NCBI RefSeq assembly: GCF_016864555.1
Contig: NZ_CP044011.1
Location: forward strand, 1,438,501-1,502,500
Origin: Sinorhizobium sp. BG8
Lineage (GTDB): Bacteria > Pseudomonadota > Alphaproteobacteria > Rhizobiales > Rhizobiaceae
Length of the DNA: 64,000 nt
Reading direction: 5' to 3'
A program made the position numbers and the translations under genes. Of this stretch, positions 52,881 to 62,771 are shown piece after piece. How positions within the stretch are numbered: the stretch's first letter is position 1; the number at the start of each line of letters is the position of its first letter. The notes beneath the pieces were generated by a model. It was not told the DNA's origin, searched no databases, and saw only the letters and a program-made list of their open reading frames with translations.

Positions 52881-52898
52881 TGTCTAGATTAATAGACA
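52881..52898. promoter_or_regulatory. Probable PhnF operator upstream of phnG
   Basis: A palindrome TGTCTA-GATTAA-TAGACA just before the phnG ribosome site, between the Pho box and the gene. Position and GntR-like symmetry suggest PhnF binding and local repression. Confidence 0.55.
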
Positions 52899-52913
52899 TT
52901 TGGAGATGAGGCA

Positions 52914-53387
52914 ATGAATTCTTCCAAAGGCGATGCGGATTTCGCCGGCGGCACGCCCGAACGGCAGAAGGCCATGGGCGTCCTCGCGAGAGCGACGAGA
53001 GCCGAACTCGAGGCGGCGTGGAGCGGACTTCCGGAAAAGCCCGAGGTCTTTCCCGTTCGCGGACCTGAGACCGGGCTGGTGATGGTCCGCGGCCGGATTG
53101 GCGGAGGCGGTGCACCATTCAATCTCGGCGAAGCGACTGTGAGCCGCGCGAGCGTGAGGCTTGCGGATGGAACGGTCGGTCACGGCCAGGCGCTCGGCAC
53201 GGATCTCGAGAAGGTCCGGCTTGCCGCCGTCTTCGATGCGCTCCTGCAGGTATCCTCCAGCAGCCTGTGCGTTCGCCAGGTTGTCGCCTCGGTCGAGGAA
53301 CGCATCGCCGCGGAACAGGCCCGCAGGCAGCGCCAGACGGCGGCCACGCGGGTCGACTTTTTCACGATGGTCAGGGGAGACGATTGA
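52914..53387 (+). CDS. phnG: C-P lyase core subunit PhnG
   Basis: A 157-residue PhnG, part of the PhnGHIJ core that moves the alkylphosphonate onto ribose-triphosphate. Family pattern: RQKAMGVLARATRAEL near the start and GETGLVMVRGRIGGGGAPFNLGE-like residues in the middle (PETGLVMVRGRIGGGG). ATG 52914 follows GGAGATGAGG. It is the first gene of the operon; its stop overlaps the phnH start by one base. Confidence 0.93.
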   Translation: MNSSKGDADFAGGTPERQKAMGVLARATRAELEAAWSGLPEKPEVFPVRGPETGLVMVRGRIGGGGAPFNLGEATVSRASVRLADGTVGHGQALGTDLEKVRLAAVFDALLQVSSSSLCVRQVVASVEERIAAEQARRQRQTAATRVDFFTMVRGDD

Positions 53388-53995
53388 TGCCGATGCAAGC
53401 GCAGACCTTTTCAGGCGCCTTCTCCGAACCCGTTTTCCAGTCGCAGGCAGTGTTCCGCACGCTGATGGACTGCATGGCCCGTCCGGGCACGATCGGCCGC
53501 ATCGAAACCGTCGTACGGCCGCCGAAGCCGCTCTCGCCTGCTGCGGGCGCCGTGGCACTCACACTTTGCGATCACGAGACGCCCGTATGGCTGACGCCGG
53601 CGCTTGCGAAGTCGTCCCTGCCGCAATGGCTGGCTTTCCACGCCGGTGCGACCGTCACGGAAGACAAGCACCTGGCGCGCTTCGCCTTCGTCGAGGCGGG
53701 CGCTCCGATGCCGGGTCTTAGCCTGTTCGCGCAGGGAACGCAGGAATACCCCGACCGTTCGACCACGCTCGTGGTCGAACTCGATGCGCTCGAAGGCGGC
53801 CAGTCACTCCTCCTCAAGGGACCCGGAATCCGGGACGAGGCAACGATTGCGCCGATCGGGCTGCCGGAGACCTTTTTGCTGCTCTGGACCGCAAACCGTC
53901 AGGGCTTCCCGCGCGGAGTGGATCTCGTTCTCGTGGCCGGCGAAAGGGTCGTCTGCCTTCCACGCACCACCAACATCGACAAGCGGGAGGGCTGA
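53387..53995 (+). CDS. phnH: C-P lyase core subunit PhnH
   Basis: A 202-residue PhnH. N-terminal motif FRTLMDCMARPGTI and a late PRGVDLVLVAG. It is essential to the C-P lyase complex, with PhnG, PhnI and PhnJ. It starts inside the phnG stop (TGATG) and is followed after 3 bp by phnI. Confidence 0.93.
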   Translation: MPMQAQTFSGAFSEPVFQSQAVFRTLMDCMARPGTIGRIETVVRPPKPLSPAAGAVALTLCDHETPVWLTPALAKSSLPQWLAFHAGATVTEDKHLARFAFVEAGAPMPGLSLFAQGTQEYPDRSTTLVVELDALEGGQSLLLKGPGIRDEATIAPIGLPETFLLLWTANRQGFPRGVDLVLVAGERVVCLPRTTNIDKREG

Positions 53996-53998
53996 ACC

Positions 53999-55111
53999 AT
54001 GTACGTTGCCGTCAAGGGCGGGGAAGCCGCCATCGCAAATGCCCATCGCCTTCTCGCCGATCGCCGCCGGGGTGACCGCTCGCTTCCGGCTATCGGCCTC
54101 GAGCAAATCGTCGAGCAGCTCGGCCTCGCCGTCGACCGCGTCATGTCCGAGGCATCCCTCTACGACCGGTCGCTTGCAGCACTCGCGATCCGACAGGCTC
54201 GGGGCGACATGATCGAAGCGATCTTCATCCTGCGCGCCTATCGTACGACGCTCCCCCGCTTCGGCGCGTCGAAGCCGGTGGAGACCGCATCCATGCTCGT
54301 CGAGCGCAGGGTCTCCGCGACCTACAAAGACCTGCCGGGAGGCCAGCTTCTCGGACCCACCTTCGACTATACGCATCGTCTCCTGGATCCGTCGCTAATT
54401 GGCGATGGGCCTGTCGATGCCGCACTGGAGCGGGAAGGCGAGGCGGAGCCCGTGATGCGGGTCTCCGACATCCTTTCCGGCGAAGGCCTCGTCGAGGAGG
54501 ACGGCAGTCTGCCCGAGGGCCATGTGCCGGGAGATCTTACGCGCGAGCCGCTGGAGTTCCCGATGGCGCGCGACCTGCGACTGCAGGCGCTTGCCCGTGG
54601 CGACGAGGGCTTCCTGCTGTCGCTCGGCTATTCGACGCAGCGCGGCTTCGGCAGCACGCACCCCTTCGTCGGTGAGATTCGCATAGGTGATGTGGAGGTC
54701 GATCTCGAGCTGCCCGAACTGGGCTTTGCCGTCTCCCTGGGCACGATTCAGGTGACGGAGTGCCAGATGATCACGCAGTTCAAGGGATCGGCCAAGAACC
54801 CGCCGCAGTTCACGCGCGGCTACGGCCTCGTCTTCGGACAGAACGAGCGCAAGGCCATGTCCATGTCGCTCGTCGACCGGGCGCTTCGGGCAGGCGAGTT
54901 CGGCGAAGACGTCGTCTCCCCTGCGCAGGACGAGGAATTCGTGATCTCCCACTCCGACAACGTGCAGGCGACCGGCTTCGTCGAACATCTCAAGCTGCCG
55001 CACTACGTCGATTTCCAGGCGGAACTCGATCTCATGCGCCGCATGCGGCGCGAATACGAGGAACGCAACCGGGACGAACCCGGCAACGAGACACTGGAGG
55101 CAGCCCAATGA
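53999..55111 (+). CDS. phnI: C-P lyase core subunit PhnI
   Basis: A 370-residue PhnI; with PhnG, PhnH and PhnL it replaces the adenine of ATP by the phosphonate. Start MYVAVKGGEAAI, then MVERRVSATYKDLPGGQ-like LVERRVSATYKDLPGGQLLG and a late HVKLPHYVDFQAELD-like block. Its stop overlaps the phnJ start by two bases. Confidence 0.94.
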   Translation: MYVAVKGGEAAIANAHRLLADRRRGDRSLPAIGLEQIVEQLGLAVDRVMSEASLYDRSLAALAIRQARGDMIEAIFILRAYRTTLPRFGASKPVETASMLVERRVSATYKDLPGGQLLGPTFDYTHRLLDPSLIGDGPVDAALEREGEAEPVMRVSDILSGEGLVEEDGSLPEGHVPGDLTREPLEFPMARDLRLQALARGDEGFLLSLGYSTQRGFGSTHPFVGEIRIGDVEVDLELPELGFAVSLGTIQVTECQMITQFKGSAKNPPQFTRGYGLVFGQNERKAMSMSLVDRALRAGEFGEDVVSPAQDEEFVISHSDNVQATGFVEHLKLPHYVDFQAELDLMRRMRREYEERNRDEPGNETLEAAQ

Positions 55112-56001
55112 TGGCCGCAACAACTGAACTCGCAACCTACAACTTCGCCTATCTCGACGAACAGACAAAGCGCATGATCCGCCGCGCTATCCTGAAGGCG
55201 ATCGCCATTCCCGGCTACCAGGTACCTTTCGCCTCGCGCGAAATGCCGATGCCCTACGGCTGGGGCACTGGCGGCGTGCAGGTGACGGCGGCGATCCTCG
55301 GGCCCGACGATGTGCTGAAGGTCATCGACCAGGGAGCAGACGACACCACGAATGCGGTATCCATCCGGGCCTTCTTCCAGAAGGTCGCCAATGTCGCCGT
55401 CACCACGAGAACTCCCGAAGCGACGATCATCCAGACCCGCCACCGGATACCGGAGGAAAAACTGACGGCCGGCCAGACGCTGGTTTACCAGGTGCCGATC
55501 CCCGAACCCCTGCGTTTCCTCGAGCCGCGCGAGACAGAGACCCGGAAGATGCACGCGCTGGAAGAGTACGGCCTGATGCATGTGAAGCTCTACGAGGACA
55601 TCGCCAAGAACGGCCACATCGCCACGACATACTCCTATCCGGTGAAGGTCGAGGGACGATACGTGATGAGCCCTTCGCCGACGCCGAAGTTCGACAATCT
55701 GAAGATGCATATGTCGGAGGCGCTGCAGCTCTTCGGGGCAGGGCGCGAAAAGCGCATCTATGCCGTGCCGCCGTTCACGAACGTCGTCAGCCTCGATTTC
55801 GAAGACCATCCCTTCGAGGTCCAAAAGTTCGACAAGCCCTGCGCGCTGTGCGGTGCCGAGAACGTCTACCTCGACGAGGTCGTGCTCGATGACAGGGGCG
55901 GACGCATGTTCATCTGCTCCGATACCGATCACTGCGAGGACCGCCGCGACCACGGGCACCGTGGCCACATGCTCGCCTACGGCAAGGAGGCCGCCCAATG
56001 A
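55108..56001 (+). CDS. phnJ: C-P lyase catalytic subunit PhnJ (radical SAM)
   Basis: A 297-residue PhnJ; it breaks the carbon-phosphorus bond by radical SAM chemistry, releasing the alkane and ribose cyclic phosphate. The four essential cysteines are at about 245, 248, 270 and 276 (CALC, then FICSDTDHC), the CX2CX21CX5C spacing of the E. coli enzyme. It overlaps phnI and phnK by four bases each. Confidence 0.95.
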   Translation: MMAATTELATYNFAYLDEQTKRMIRRAILKAIAIPGYQVPFASREMPMPYGWGTGGVQVTAAILGPDDVLKVIDQGADDTTNAVSIRAFFQKVANVAVTTRTPEATIIQTRHRIPEEKLTAGQTLVYQVPIPEPLRFLEPRETETRKMHALEEYGLMHVKLYEDIAKNGHIATTYSYPVKVEGRYVMSPSPTPKFDNLKMHMSEALQLFGAGREKRIYAVPPFTNVVSLDFEDHPFEVQKFDKPCALCGAENVYLDEVVLDDRGGRMFICSDTDHCEDRRDHGHRGHMLAYGKEAAQ

Positions 56002-56774
56002 CCGACGCTCCGCTCCTGAAGGTGCACGACGTCTCGAAGTTCTATGGTCCGCGGACCGGGTGCCGCAACGTCTCGTTCGAACTATGGCCGGGCGAGGTGC
56101 TGGCGATCGTCGGCGAATCCGGATCCGGCAAGACGACTCTCCTGAACTGCCTTGCAACGAGGTTGATGCCGACCTCGGGTTCGGTGGAATACCGGATGCG
56201 TGATGGCCAGCTGCGCGAGCTGGCACGGATGAGCGAGGCTGAACGCAGGTTTCTCATGCGAACCGACTGGGGTTTCGTGCATCAGAACCCCGCCGATGGC
56301 CTGCGTATGACGGTATCGGCAGGCGCCAATGTCGGCGAGCGGCTGATGGCAGTCGGCGAACGCCACTACGGCAATATCCGGGATACCGCCGGCGACTGGC
56401 TTCGCCGCGTGGAGATCGGTCTTGACCGGATCGATGACCAGCCGCGCGCCTTCTCCGGCGGCATGCGCCAGCGTCTCCAGATCGCCCGCAATCTCGTGAC
56501 CTCGCCCCGTCTCGTCTTCATGGACGAGCCGACCGGCGGCCTCGACGTATCGGTCCAGGCGCGTCTCCTCGATCTGGTTCGTGGCCTCGTTCATGACCTC
56601 GGGCTTTCCGCGATCATCGTCACGCACGACCTCGCCGTCGCACGCCTGCTTTCCCATCGCATGATGGTGATGAAGGACGGAGTGGTGATCGAACAGGGGC
56701 TGACCGACCGCGTGCTGGACGATCCGCGCGAGCCCTACACCCAGCTACTCGTTTCCTCCATTCTGCAGGTGTGA
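55998..56774 (+). CDS. phnK: C-P lyase ABC-type protein PhnK
   Basis: A 258-residue ATP-binding protein that docks on the PhnGHIJ core rather than on a membrane transporter. Walker A GESGSGKT, signature FSGGMRQRLQIARNL, Walker B LVFMDEPTGGLD. It overlaps phnJ by four bases and abuts phnL. Confidence 0.94.
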   Translation: MTDAPLLKVHDVSKFYGPRTGCRNVSFELWPGEVLAIVGESGSGKTTLLNCLATRLMPTSGSVEYRMRDGQLRELARMSEAERRFLMRTDWGFVHQNPADGLRMTVSAGANVGERLMAVGERHYGNIRDTAGDWLRRVEIGLDRIDDQPRAFSGGMRQRLQIARNLVTSPRLVFMDEPTGGLDVSVQARLLDLVRGLVHDLGLSAIIVTHDLAVARLLSHRMMVMKDGVVIEQGLTDRVLDDPREPYTQLLVSSILQV

Positions 56775-56776
56775 CC

Positions 56777-57484
56777 ATGGCGACGCCCCTCGTTGTTTCC
56801 GAAGTCTCGAAAAGCTTCACAATGCATTTGCGCGACGGCATACGCCTGCCGGTCGTGTCCAACGTCGCCTTTTCGGTGAAGGCAGGGCAGTGCGTCGTCC
56901 TGGGTGGCCCTTCCGGCATCGGCAAGAGTTCGCTGCTCAAGATGGTATACGGCAACTATGCCGTCGACGGTGGCCAGATCCTCGTAGACCATGAGGGCAG
57001 GCTCGTGGATCTCGCCACGGCCGATCCGAGGACGATCCTCGCCGTGCGCCGCGTCACGCTCGGCTATGTCAGCCAGTTCCTGCGCACTGTGCCCCGGGTC
57101 GCGGCGGTCGATGTCGTGGCCGAACCGCTCGTGGCGCGCGGCGAAATCCCCGCCGTTGCCCGTGAGGCGGCGGAGGCGATGCTCGCCAGGCTCAACCTGC
57201 CACGTGAACTCTGGCAGTTGCCGCCCGCCACGTTTTCCGGTGGCGAGCAGCAGCGCGTCAACATTGCCCGTGGCTTCATCACCGATCATCGCGTGCTGCT
57301 GCTCGACGAGCCCACGGCGTCGCTCGACGCGACGAACCGCAAGGTCGTGGTGGCCATGATCGAGGAGAAGAAGGCGGCCGGAGTGGCGCTCCTCGGTATC
57401 TTCCATGACGAGGATGTGCGCACCGAAGTCGCGGACCACATCGTGGACGTGTCCGCATTCTCGCCGCGCAGGGCTGCCGCATGA
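56777..57484 (+). CDS. phnL: C-P lyase ABC-type protein PhnL
   Basis: A 235-residue ATP-binding protein paired with PhnK. Walker [11 protein letters not shown], signature [15 protein letters not shown], Walker [16 protein letters not shown] 56777 is used; a GTG at 56771 overlaps the phnK stop and is an alternative. Its stop overlaps the next gene by four bases. Confidence 0.93.
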   Translation: MATPLVVSEVSKSFTMHLRDGIRLPVVSNVAFSVKAGQCVVLGGPSGIGKSSLLKMVYGNYAVDGGQILVDHEGRLVDLATADPRTILAVRRVTLGYVSQFLRTVPRVAAVDVVAEPLVARGEIPAVAREAAEAMLARLNLPRELWQLPPATFSGGEQQRVNIARGFITDHRVLLLDEPTASLDATNRKVVVAMIEEKKAAGVALLGIFHDEDVRTEVADHIVDVSAFSPRRAAA

Positions 57485-58098
57485 CGAAGCTCTCCGAAAC
57501 GCCGCTGGTGCATCCGACTGCGTCGGTGCGGGACACCACGCTGGGCAAATACACGGAAATCGCCGACCGCTGCCGCGTGAGCGAGGCCGAGATCGGCGAC
57601 TACTCCTACATCATGGAGGACGGCTCCGTGTGGTGCGCGACGATCGGCAAGTTCGCAAACATTGCCTCCTCGGTCCGCATCAACGCCACCAACCATCCGG
57701 TGTGGCGCGCCACCCTTCACCATTTCACCTACCGCGCCCGGGACTACTGGGCGGATGCGGATACCGAGGAGGACTTCTTCGCCTGGCGGAGACAGCACCG
57801 TGTGACGATCGGACATGATGTCTGGATCGGCCACGGTGCGACGATCCTCCCCGGCGTTACGATCGGCAACGGTGCCGTCATCGGTTCCGGTGCGGTCGTC
57901 ACGAAGGACGTGGCGCCCTACACGATCGTCGGCGGCGTGCCGGCGAAGCTGATCCGCGAGAGGTTCGGGCCGGAACTTGCGGAGCGGTTTGAGAGGCTCG
58001 CCTGGTGGGATTGGGACCACGCGCGCCTGCGCGCCGCACTCGACGATTTCCGTGCTCTTGACGCAGAGGCTTTCCTTGCGCGCCACGGCGCCGCCTGA
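57481..58098 (+). CDS. Hexapeptide-repeat acetyltransferase of the phn operon
   Basis: A 205-residue left-handed beta-helix transferase (DapH/VatD-like): repeats such as [11 protein letters not shown] and [20 protein letters not shown], plus the catalytic-type histidine in INATNHP. Such genes are standard members of rhizobial phn operons and probably modify phosphonates or intermediates. The acceptor substrate is not known. Confidence 0.88.
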   Translation: MTKLSETPLVHPTASVRDTTLGKYTEIADRCRVSEAEIGDYSYIMEDGSVWCATIGKFANIASSVRINATNHPVWRATLHHFTYRARDYWADADTEEDFFAWRRQHRVTIGHDVWIGHGATILPGVTIGNGAVIGSGAVVTKDVAPYTIVGGVPAKLIRERFGPELAERFERLAWWDWDHARLRAALDDFRALDAEAFLARHGAA

Positions 58099-58131
58099 GG
58101 GCGCAAGGCCCGGAAAATGAGGGTCTGTGGA

Positions 58132-58164
58132 CTGTAACGAAAGCTACACGAAACTGACATTCGC
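58132..58164 (+). promoter_or_regulatory. Pho box upstream of phnC
   Basis: Three 11-bp units: CTGTAACGAAA, GCTACACGAAA, CTGACATTCGC. The 11-bp periodicity matches tandem PhoB binding. It suggests a separate phosphate-controlled start for phnCDE. Confidence 0.65.
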
Positions 58165-58228
58165 ACTTCATGAAGCGCCGCTAAGCCCGATGCAACTTGA
58201 ATACAGGAACACCTTCGAGGGAGCCGCG

Positions 58229-59086
58229 ATGCTACGTCTCAACCATGTTACGCGCCGCTTCGGCACTCATGCGGCCGTCAACGACGTGAACTTTCATATC
58301 CCGCAGGGACAGATGGTGGGGATCATCGGCCGCTCTGGCGCGGGCAAATCAACCCTGCTGCGGATGATCAACCGCCTCGTGGACACGACCGAGGGCTCGA
58401 TTCATTTCGGCGAACTCGAGGTTTCCTCCCTGCGCGGCCAGGCGCTGCGCAACTGGCAGCGCGATTGCGCGATGATCTTCCAGCAGTTCAACCTGGTGCC
58501 TCGCCTTGACGTGCTGACCAACGTGCTGCTCGGCCGCTTGAATCATCGCTCCACGACCCTCAGCATACTGAACCTGTTCACACGCGAGGAGCGCATCATG
58601 GCGATCGCCGCTCTCGAGCGTCTCGGCATCGAACAGACCGCGCTGCAGATGGCCGGTACGCTCTCGGGCGGCCAGCAGCAGCGCGTGGCGATTGCCCGGG
58701 CCTTGATGCAGGGGCCCAAGGTCGTGCTGGCCGACGAGCCGATCGCTTCGCTCGACCCGCTGAACGCCAAGATCGTCATGGATGCGCTGCGCGACATCAA
58801 CGAGCGCGAAGGCATTACGGTCGTCACCAACCTCCACACGCTGGATACGGCCCGCAACTACTGCGAACGCATCATCGGCATGGCTGCAGGCAAGGTCGTC
58901 TTCGATGGGTCGCCGCGGGAACTCGACGGCAACGCGGTTCGCACGATTTACGGCACCGGTGCCGATGGAGCGGGGATCGACGAGACGATGACCTCGACCA
59001 GCATCGACGGCCTCCACGCGCCGGTCCTCCAGGACAACATCAAGGAATCCACCAGTCCCAAACCGCTGGTACTGGCAGGGCTCTAG
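58229..59086 (+). CDS. phnC: Phosphonate ABC transporter ATPase PhnC
   Basis: A 285-residue ATPase energising phosphonate uptake: Walker [10 protein letters not shown], signature [15 protein letters not shown], Walker [16 protein letters not shown] 58229, with GAGGGAG upstream, is preferred to an open frame that begins over the Pho box. The C-terminus has an extra ~30-residue tail. Confidence 0.93.
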   Translation: MLRLNHVTRRFGTHAAVNDVNFHIPQGQMVGIIGRSGAGKSTLLRMINRLVDTTEGSIHFGELEVSSLRGQALRNWQRDCAMIFQQFNLVPRLDVLTNVLLGRLNHRSTTLSILNLFTREERIMAIAALERLGIEQTALQMAGTLSGGQQQRVAIARALMQGPKVVLADEPIASLDPLNAKIVMDALRDINEREGITVVTNLHTLDTARNYCERIIGMAAGKVVFDGSPRELDGNAVRTIYGTGADGAGIDETMTSTSIDGLHAPVLQDNIKESTSPKPLVLAGL

Positions 59087-59167
59087 GCCTGCCGGGATCG
59101 CATGGCCCGCGTCAAGGGCCGTAACCATTCTCGCCCGGCGCTGCCGGTCAATCAGGAGAAACGTTCC

Positions 59168-60076
59168 ATGTTGAAGAAAGCTCTTTTCGGCGCCGTCGCC
59201 CTGCTGTCGCTGGTCACCCATGTGCATGCGGAAGATCTGAAGGATTTCCGCGTCGGCATCATCGGTGGCGAAAACGAAGCCGATCGCCTGCGCAACTACC
59301 AGTGCATCGTCGACAAGCTGCCGTCGGTCCTGGGCGTTGAAAAGGTCTCGCTTTTTCCGGCTGCCGACTATGACGGCGTGATCCAGGGCCTGCTGGGCGG
59401 CACGCTCGACTACGCCGAACTCGGCGCATCCGGCTTCGCCAAGATCTATCTCGCCGATCCGCAGTCGGTCGAGCCGATCCTCACGACGGTCCAGACCGAC
59501 GGCGCGATGGGCTACTACTCCATCATGGTCGCCCGCAAGGACAGCGGAATGACCAAGGTCGAGGACATCAAGGGCAAGAAGCTCGGCTTCGCCGATCCCG
59601 ACTCCACCTCCGGTTACCTCATCCCGACCGTGACACTGCCCGAGGCGCTCGGTGGCGTTCCGGTCAAGGAATATGTCGCAGAGACCGGCTTCGGCGGCGG
59701 TCATGAAAACCTCGTTCTGGAAGTGCTGAAGGGCACCTTCGACGCCGGCACGACCTTCGGTTCGGGCGTCGGCGAGTTCAAGGACGGCTATACCTCCGGC
59801 AACCTGCGCAAGATGGTCGACAAGGGCGTGCTCGACATGAACGACCTCGTCGAGCTGTGGCGCTCGCCGCTGATCCCGAACGGCCCGATCGTCGTTCGTG
59901 CCTCGATGGACAACGATCTGAAGGCGAAGTTCAAGCAGTTCATGCTCGACCTGCCGAAGACTGATGCCGCCTGCTTCTCCGCCATCATGGGCGGTGACTT
60001 CAGCGGCTTCACCGAAGTGAACACGGAGTTCTACAAGCCGATCATCGACGCCCGCAAGGCGACGATCGGCGGCTGA
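59168..60076 (+). CDS. phnD: Phosphonate ABC transporter, binding protein PhnD
   Basis: A 302-residue periplasmic protein with a signal peptide (MLKKALFGAVALLSL, cleavage after VHA) and the PhnD core RVGIIGGENEADRL and GFADPDSTSGYLIP. It captures 2-aminoethylphosphonate and related compounds, with phosphate-binding Ser/Thr in DSTSG. The start follows AGGAG. Confidence 0.94.
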   Translation: MLKKALFGAVALLSLVTHVHAEDLKDFRVGIIGGENEADRLRNYQCIVDKLPSVLGVEKVSLFPAADYDGVIQGLLGGTLDYAELGASGFAKIYLADPQSVEPILTTVQTDGAMGYYSIMVARKDSGMTKVEDIKGKKLGFADPDSTSGYLIPTVTLPEALGGVPVKEYVAETGFGGGHENLVLEVLKGTFDAGTTFGSGVGEFKDGYTSGNLRKMVDKGVLDMNDLVELWRSPLIPNGPIVVRASMDNDLKAKFKQFMLDLPKTDAACFSAIMGGDFSGFTEVNTEFYKPIIDARKATIGG

Positions 60077-60204
60077 TTACGGCGCAGTTGTCATGCCGTC
60101 GGCGGCAACCCCGTCGGCGGCATTTCTTTTCATCTGGCAGGACCGGGTCGGCGCCGAGCCGCAAACACCGGCCGCCTCGCACCACCGGGTGCAGGAAGTA
60201 CGCG

Positions 60205-61164
60205 ATGACTGGTTCCGCAACACACAGATTGAGCGAACGTGGTGCGCTTGTTGAGCACCACTGGCAGGAACTGGCCGCCCGCCGGCGGGTCTACACCGTG
60301 CTCGGCAGTGTCATCCTCATCGTTGCACTCGGCGGCTCGCTCTGGTTTGCAAACGCGACGAACGCAGGAAAATTCTTCGATCGTCTTCCCTATTTCTTCG
60401 ATTTCATCGGGGATCTCGTGCCGCGCGACGGGATGGATATCTGGCGCGCCATGTTCGATCTCCCTTCGCCCCACGACGACGGCAGTCTCAAATACAACTA
60501 TCCGGAAGGGCGCCACTATCTCACCGGCAGCTTCTACATTCCGGAATACTTCTATAAGATGCTGGAGACGCTGAACATTGCGCTCCTGTCCACCGTCGTG
60601 GGCATGATCTTCGCCTTCGTGCTGTCGTTCCTTGCCGCGAAGAACCTGACGCCGAGCCCGTGGCTGCGCGGGCCTGTCCGGCGCGTCATGGAAATCCTGC
60701 GGGCCTTTCCGGAAGTCGTCATCGCCGGCTTCTTCCTGGCGATCTTTTCGATTGGCGCCATCCCGGCGATCATGGCTGTCACCATCCATACCATCGGCGC
60801 GCTCGGCAAGCTGTTCTTCGAAGTCATCGAGAATGCCGACATGAAGGCCGAGGAAGGGCTGCGCGCGGCCGGCGCCAACTGGGTCGAGCGCGTCTGGTTC
60901 GGCATCGTGCCGCAGGTGCTTCCCAACTTCATGAGCTATTTCCTTCTCCGTTTCGAGATCAACGTGCGTGCATCCACGATCATCGGCGCGGTCGGGGGAG
61001 GCGGTATCGGGGAACCGCTGCGCCTCTCGATCTCCCAGGGGCACGAGGCCAAGACGCTGGCGATCGTTCTGCTCCTTTTCGTCACGATCGTTTCGGTCGA
61101 TCAGTTTTCCGCATGGCTGCGCCGTCGCCTGGTCGGCAACCAGGCCTTCCAGCTGGCGCAGTGA
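60205..61164 (+). CDS. phnE: Phosphonate ABC transporter permease PhnE
   Basis: A 319-residue inner-membrane permease with about six helices and an EAA loop (AEEGLRAAGANWVERVWFGIVPQ). ATG 60205 follows AGGA; the frame open upstream from 60088 has no coding character. It is followed by a second, longer PhnE. Confidence 0.93.
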   Translation: MTGSATHRLSERGALVEHHWQELAARRRVYTVLGSVILIVALGGSLWFANATNAGKFFDRLPYFFDFIGDLVPRDGMDIWRAMFDLPSPHDDGSLKYNYPEGRHYLTGSFYIPEYFYKMLETLNIALLSTVVGMIFAFVLSFLAAKNLTPSPWLRGPVRRVMEILRAFPEVVIAGFFLAIFSIGAIPAIMAVTIHTIGALGKLFFEVIENADMKAEEGLRAAGANWVERVWFGIVPQVLPNFMSYFLLRFEINVRASTIIGAVGGGGIGEPLRLSISQGHEAKTLAIVLLLFVTIVSVDQFSAWLRRRLVGNQAFQLAQ

Positions 61165-61173
61165 GGATTTGCC

Positions 61174-62675
61174 ATGAAGAGCCTTCACATATCCGAGATG
61201 GAAGCGATCGAGGCACGGTATCCGCGGGTCTTCGAACGTTCGCTGTGGTCGCGGTTCCGCGTACCGCTGCTCGTGCTCGCCGTCCTGCTTTACGGTGCCT
61301 ACAGCTGGTGGTTCTTTGCCATCGGCAGCGTCATGGCTCGCGCCGATTGGGCCATCGCCGGAACCTATCTTGCCGACTGGGTGTCCTACGAGGTTCGCCC
61401 CAACATCGAGATGGCGCCTGACGGCACGATGCGGATCGAGTACTCGCGCTTCGATCCGCTCGGGCCCAATCCCAATCCCGACTGGCTGATCGCCGATAGG
61501 GAGACCGTCACTCGGACGATCGAGATCCCGGCGACAGGTGGTGAGACGCAGGCAAAGAAGCCATCGATGAGCTTCATGGCGCCGAGCGCGGTGCCCGAAG
61601 GCGTTCAGGCCGCGGGCTCGCAGCGGAAGATGGAGACACGCACGGAAGAAGTGATCACCCGCGCCGAAGTCATCATGGGTCGCGTGGGTCGCATCGAAGT
61701 CCTGCCCGGCGAGGCGACCGTCACGCGGGGGATGAAAGCTTCCGCGCGACTATGCGCGACGGGATCGTCACGGCGGACGTCGACACGCTTCCCGGCTGGG
61801 CAGTCCAGAAGCGTCCCGGCGAGAAGATCATCGTGAGCTTCGGCATCGCCGGCTGGCTCGAGATCGAGCCGGACGAGGTCAGCGTGCGCAAGCGCTTCCT
61901 CGGCTGGGCGAACTTCGTCTTCGACGCCAATTCGCCATTCTTCGGAAAGCCGGCGTCTGAAGTCGTCTCGCTAATCGTTTCCGGCGAGCGCATCGATCCG
62001 AACCGGTCGAACCTCGCCCTTGCCTGGAACAACATCCTCTACAATGCGGAGTGGCAACATCTCGACGTATGGACCAAACTGCTGCAGACGATCGTCATGG
62101 CTTTCGCCGGAACGTTCTTTGCCATGGTCATCGCCTTTCCGCTGTCGTTTCTTGCCGCGCGCAACATCAACCGCAACCGCATTGTGAACCAGCTGGTGAA
62201 GCGTCTGTTCGACTTCCTGCGCTCGGTGGACATGCTCATCTGGGCCTTGTTCTTCACCCGTGCCTTCGGGCCCGGGCCGATTGCGGGCATGGCCGCGATT
62301 TTCTTCACGGATACGGGCACCCTCGGAAAGCTCTATTCCGAGGCGCTTGAGAACATCGACGACAAGCAGCGCGAAGGGGTCAAGTCGGTCGGAGCGCCGG
62401 CCGTTGCCGTCCAGCGCTTTGGCATCGTTCCCCAGGTCTCTCCGGTATTTGCGTCGCAGGCACTCTATTTCTGGGAATCGAATACCCGCTCGGCGACGAT
62501 CATCGGTGCGGTCGGCGCCGGCGGCATAGGCCTCAAGCTGTGGGAAGCCATGAGGACCAACAGCGACTGGGAGAACGTCGCCTACATGGTGCTTCTGATC
62601 CTGATGGTCGTCTTCGTCTTCGACAGCATATCGAATGCACTGCGCTCGCGGCTGATGGGACGGGCAACGCAATGA
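61174..62675 (+). pseudogene. phnE2: Phosphonate ABC transporter permease PhnE2, frameshifted as given
   Basis: The second PhnE, ~500 residues when repaired. The N-terminal part (61174 to about 61727) has one helix and a large periplasmic segment; the C-terminal part, in another frame to 62675, has the permease helices and EAA loop (KQREGVKSVGAPAVAVQRFGIVPQ). The break is at five G (61727-61731): one added base gives TVTRG, then DESFRATMRDG. Both halves are otherwise intact, which favours a base-call error. Confidence 0.9.
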
Positions 62676-62771
62676 TGCGGATGGATTTTACAGCCGGGGC
62701 TGGCATGATGTCGCCATATCTCTACCGTTACTCTCCGCCGCTTCGACAACGATTCGAACAGGAATGAGCAT

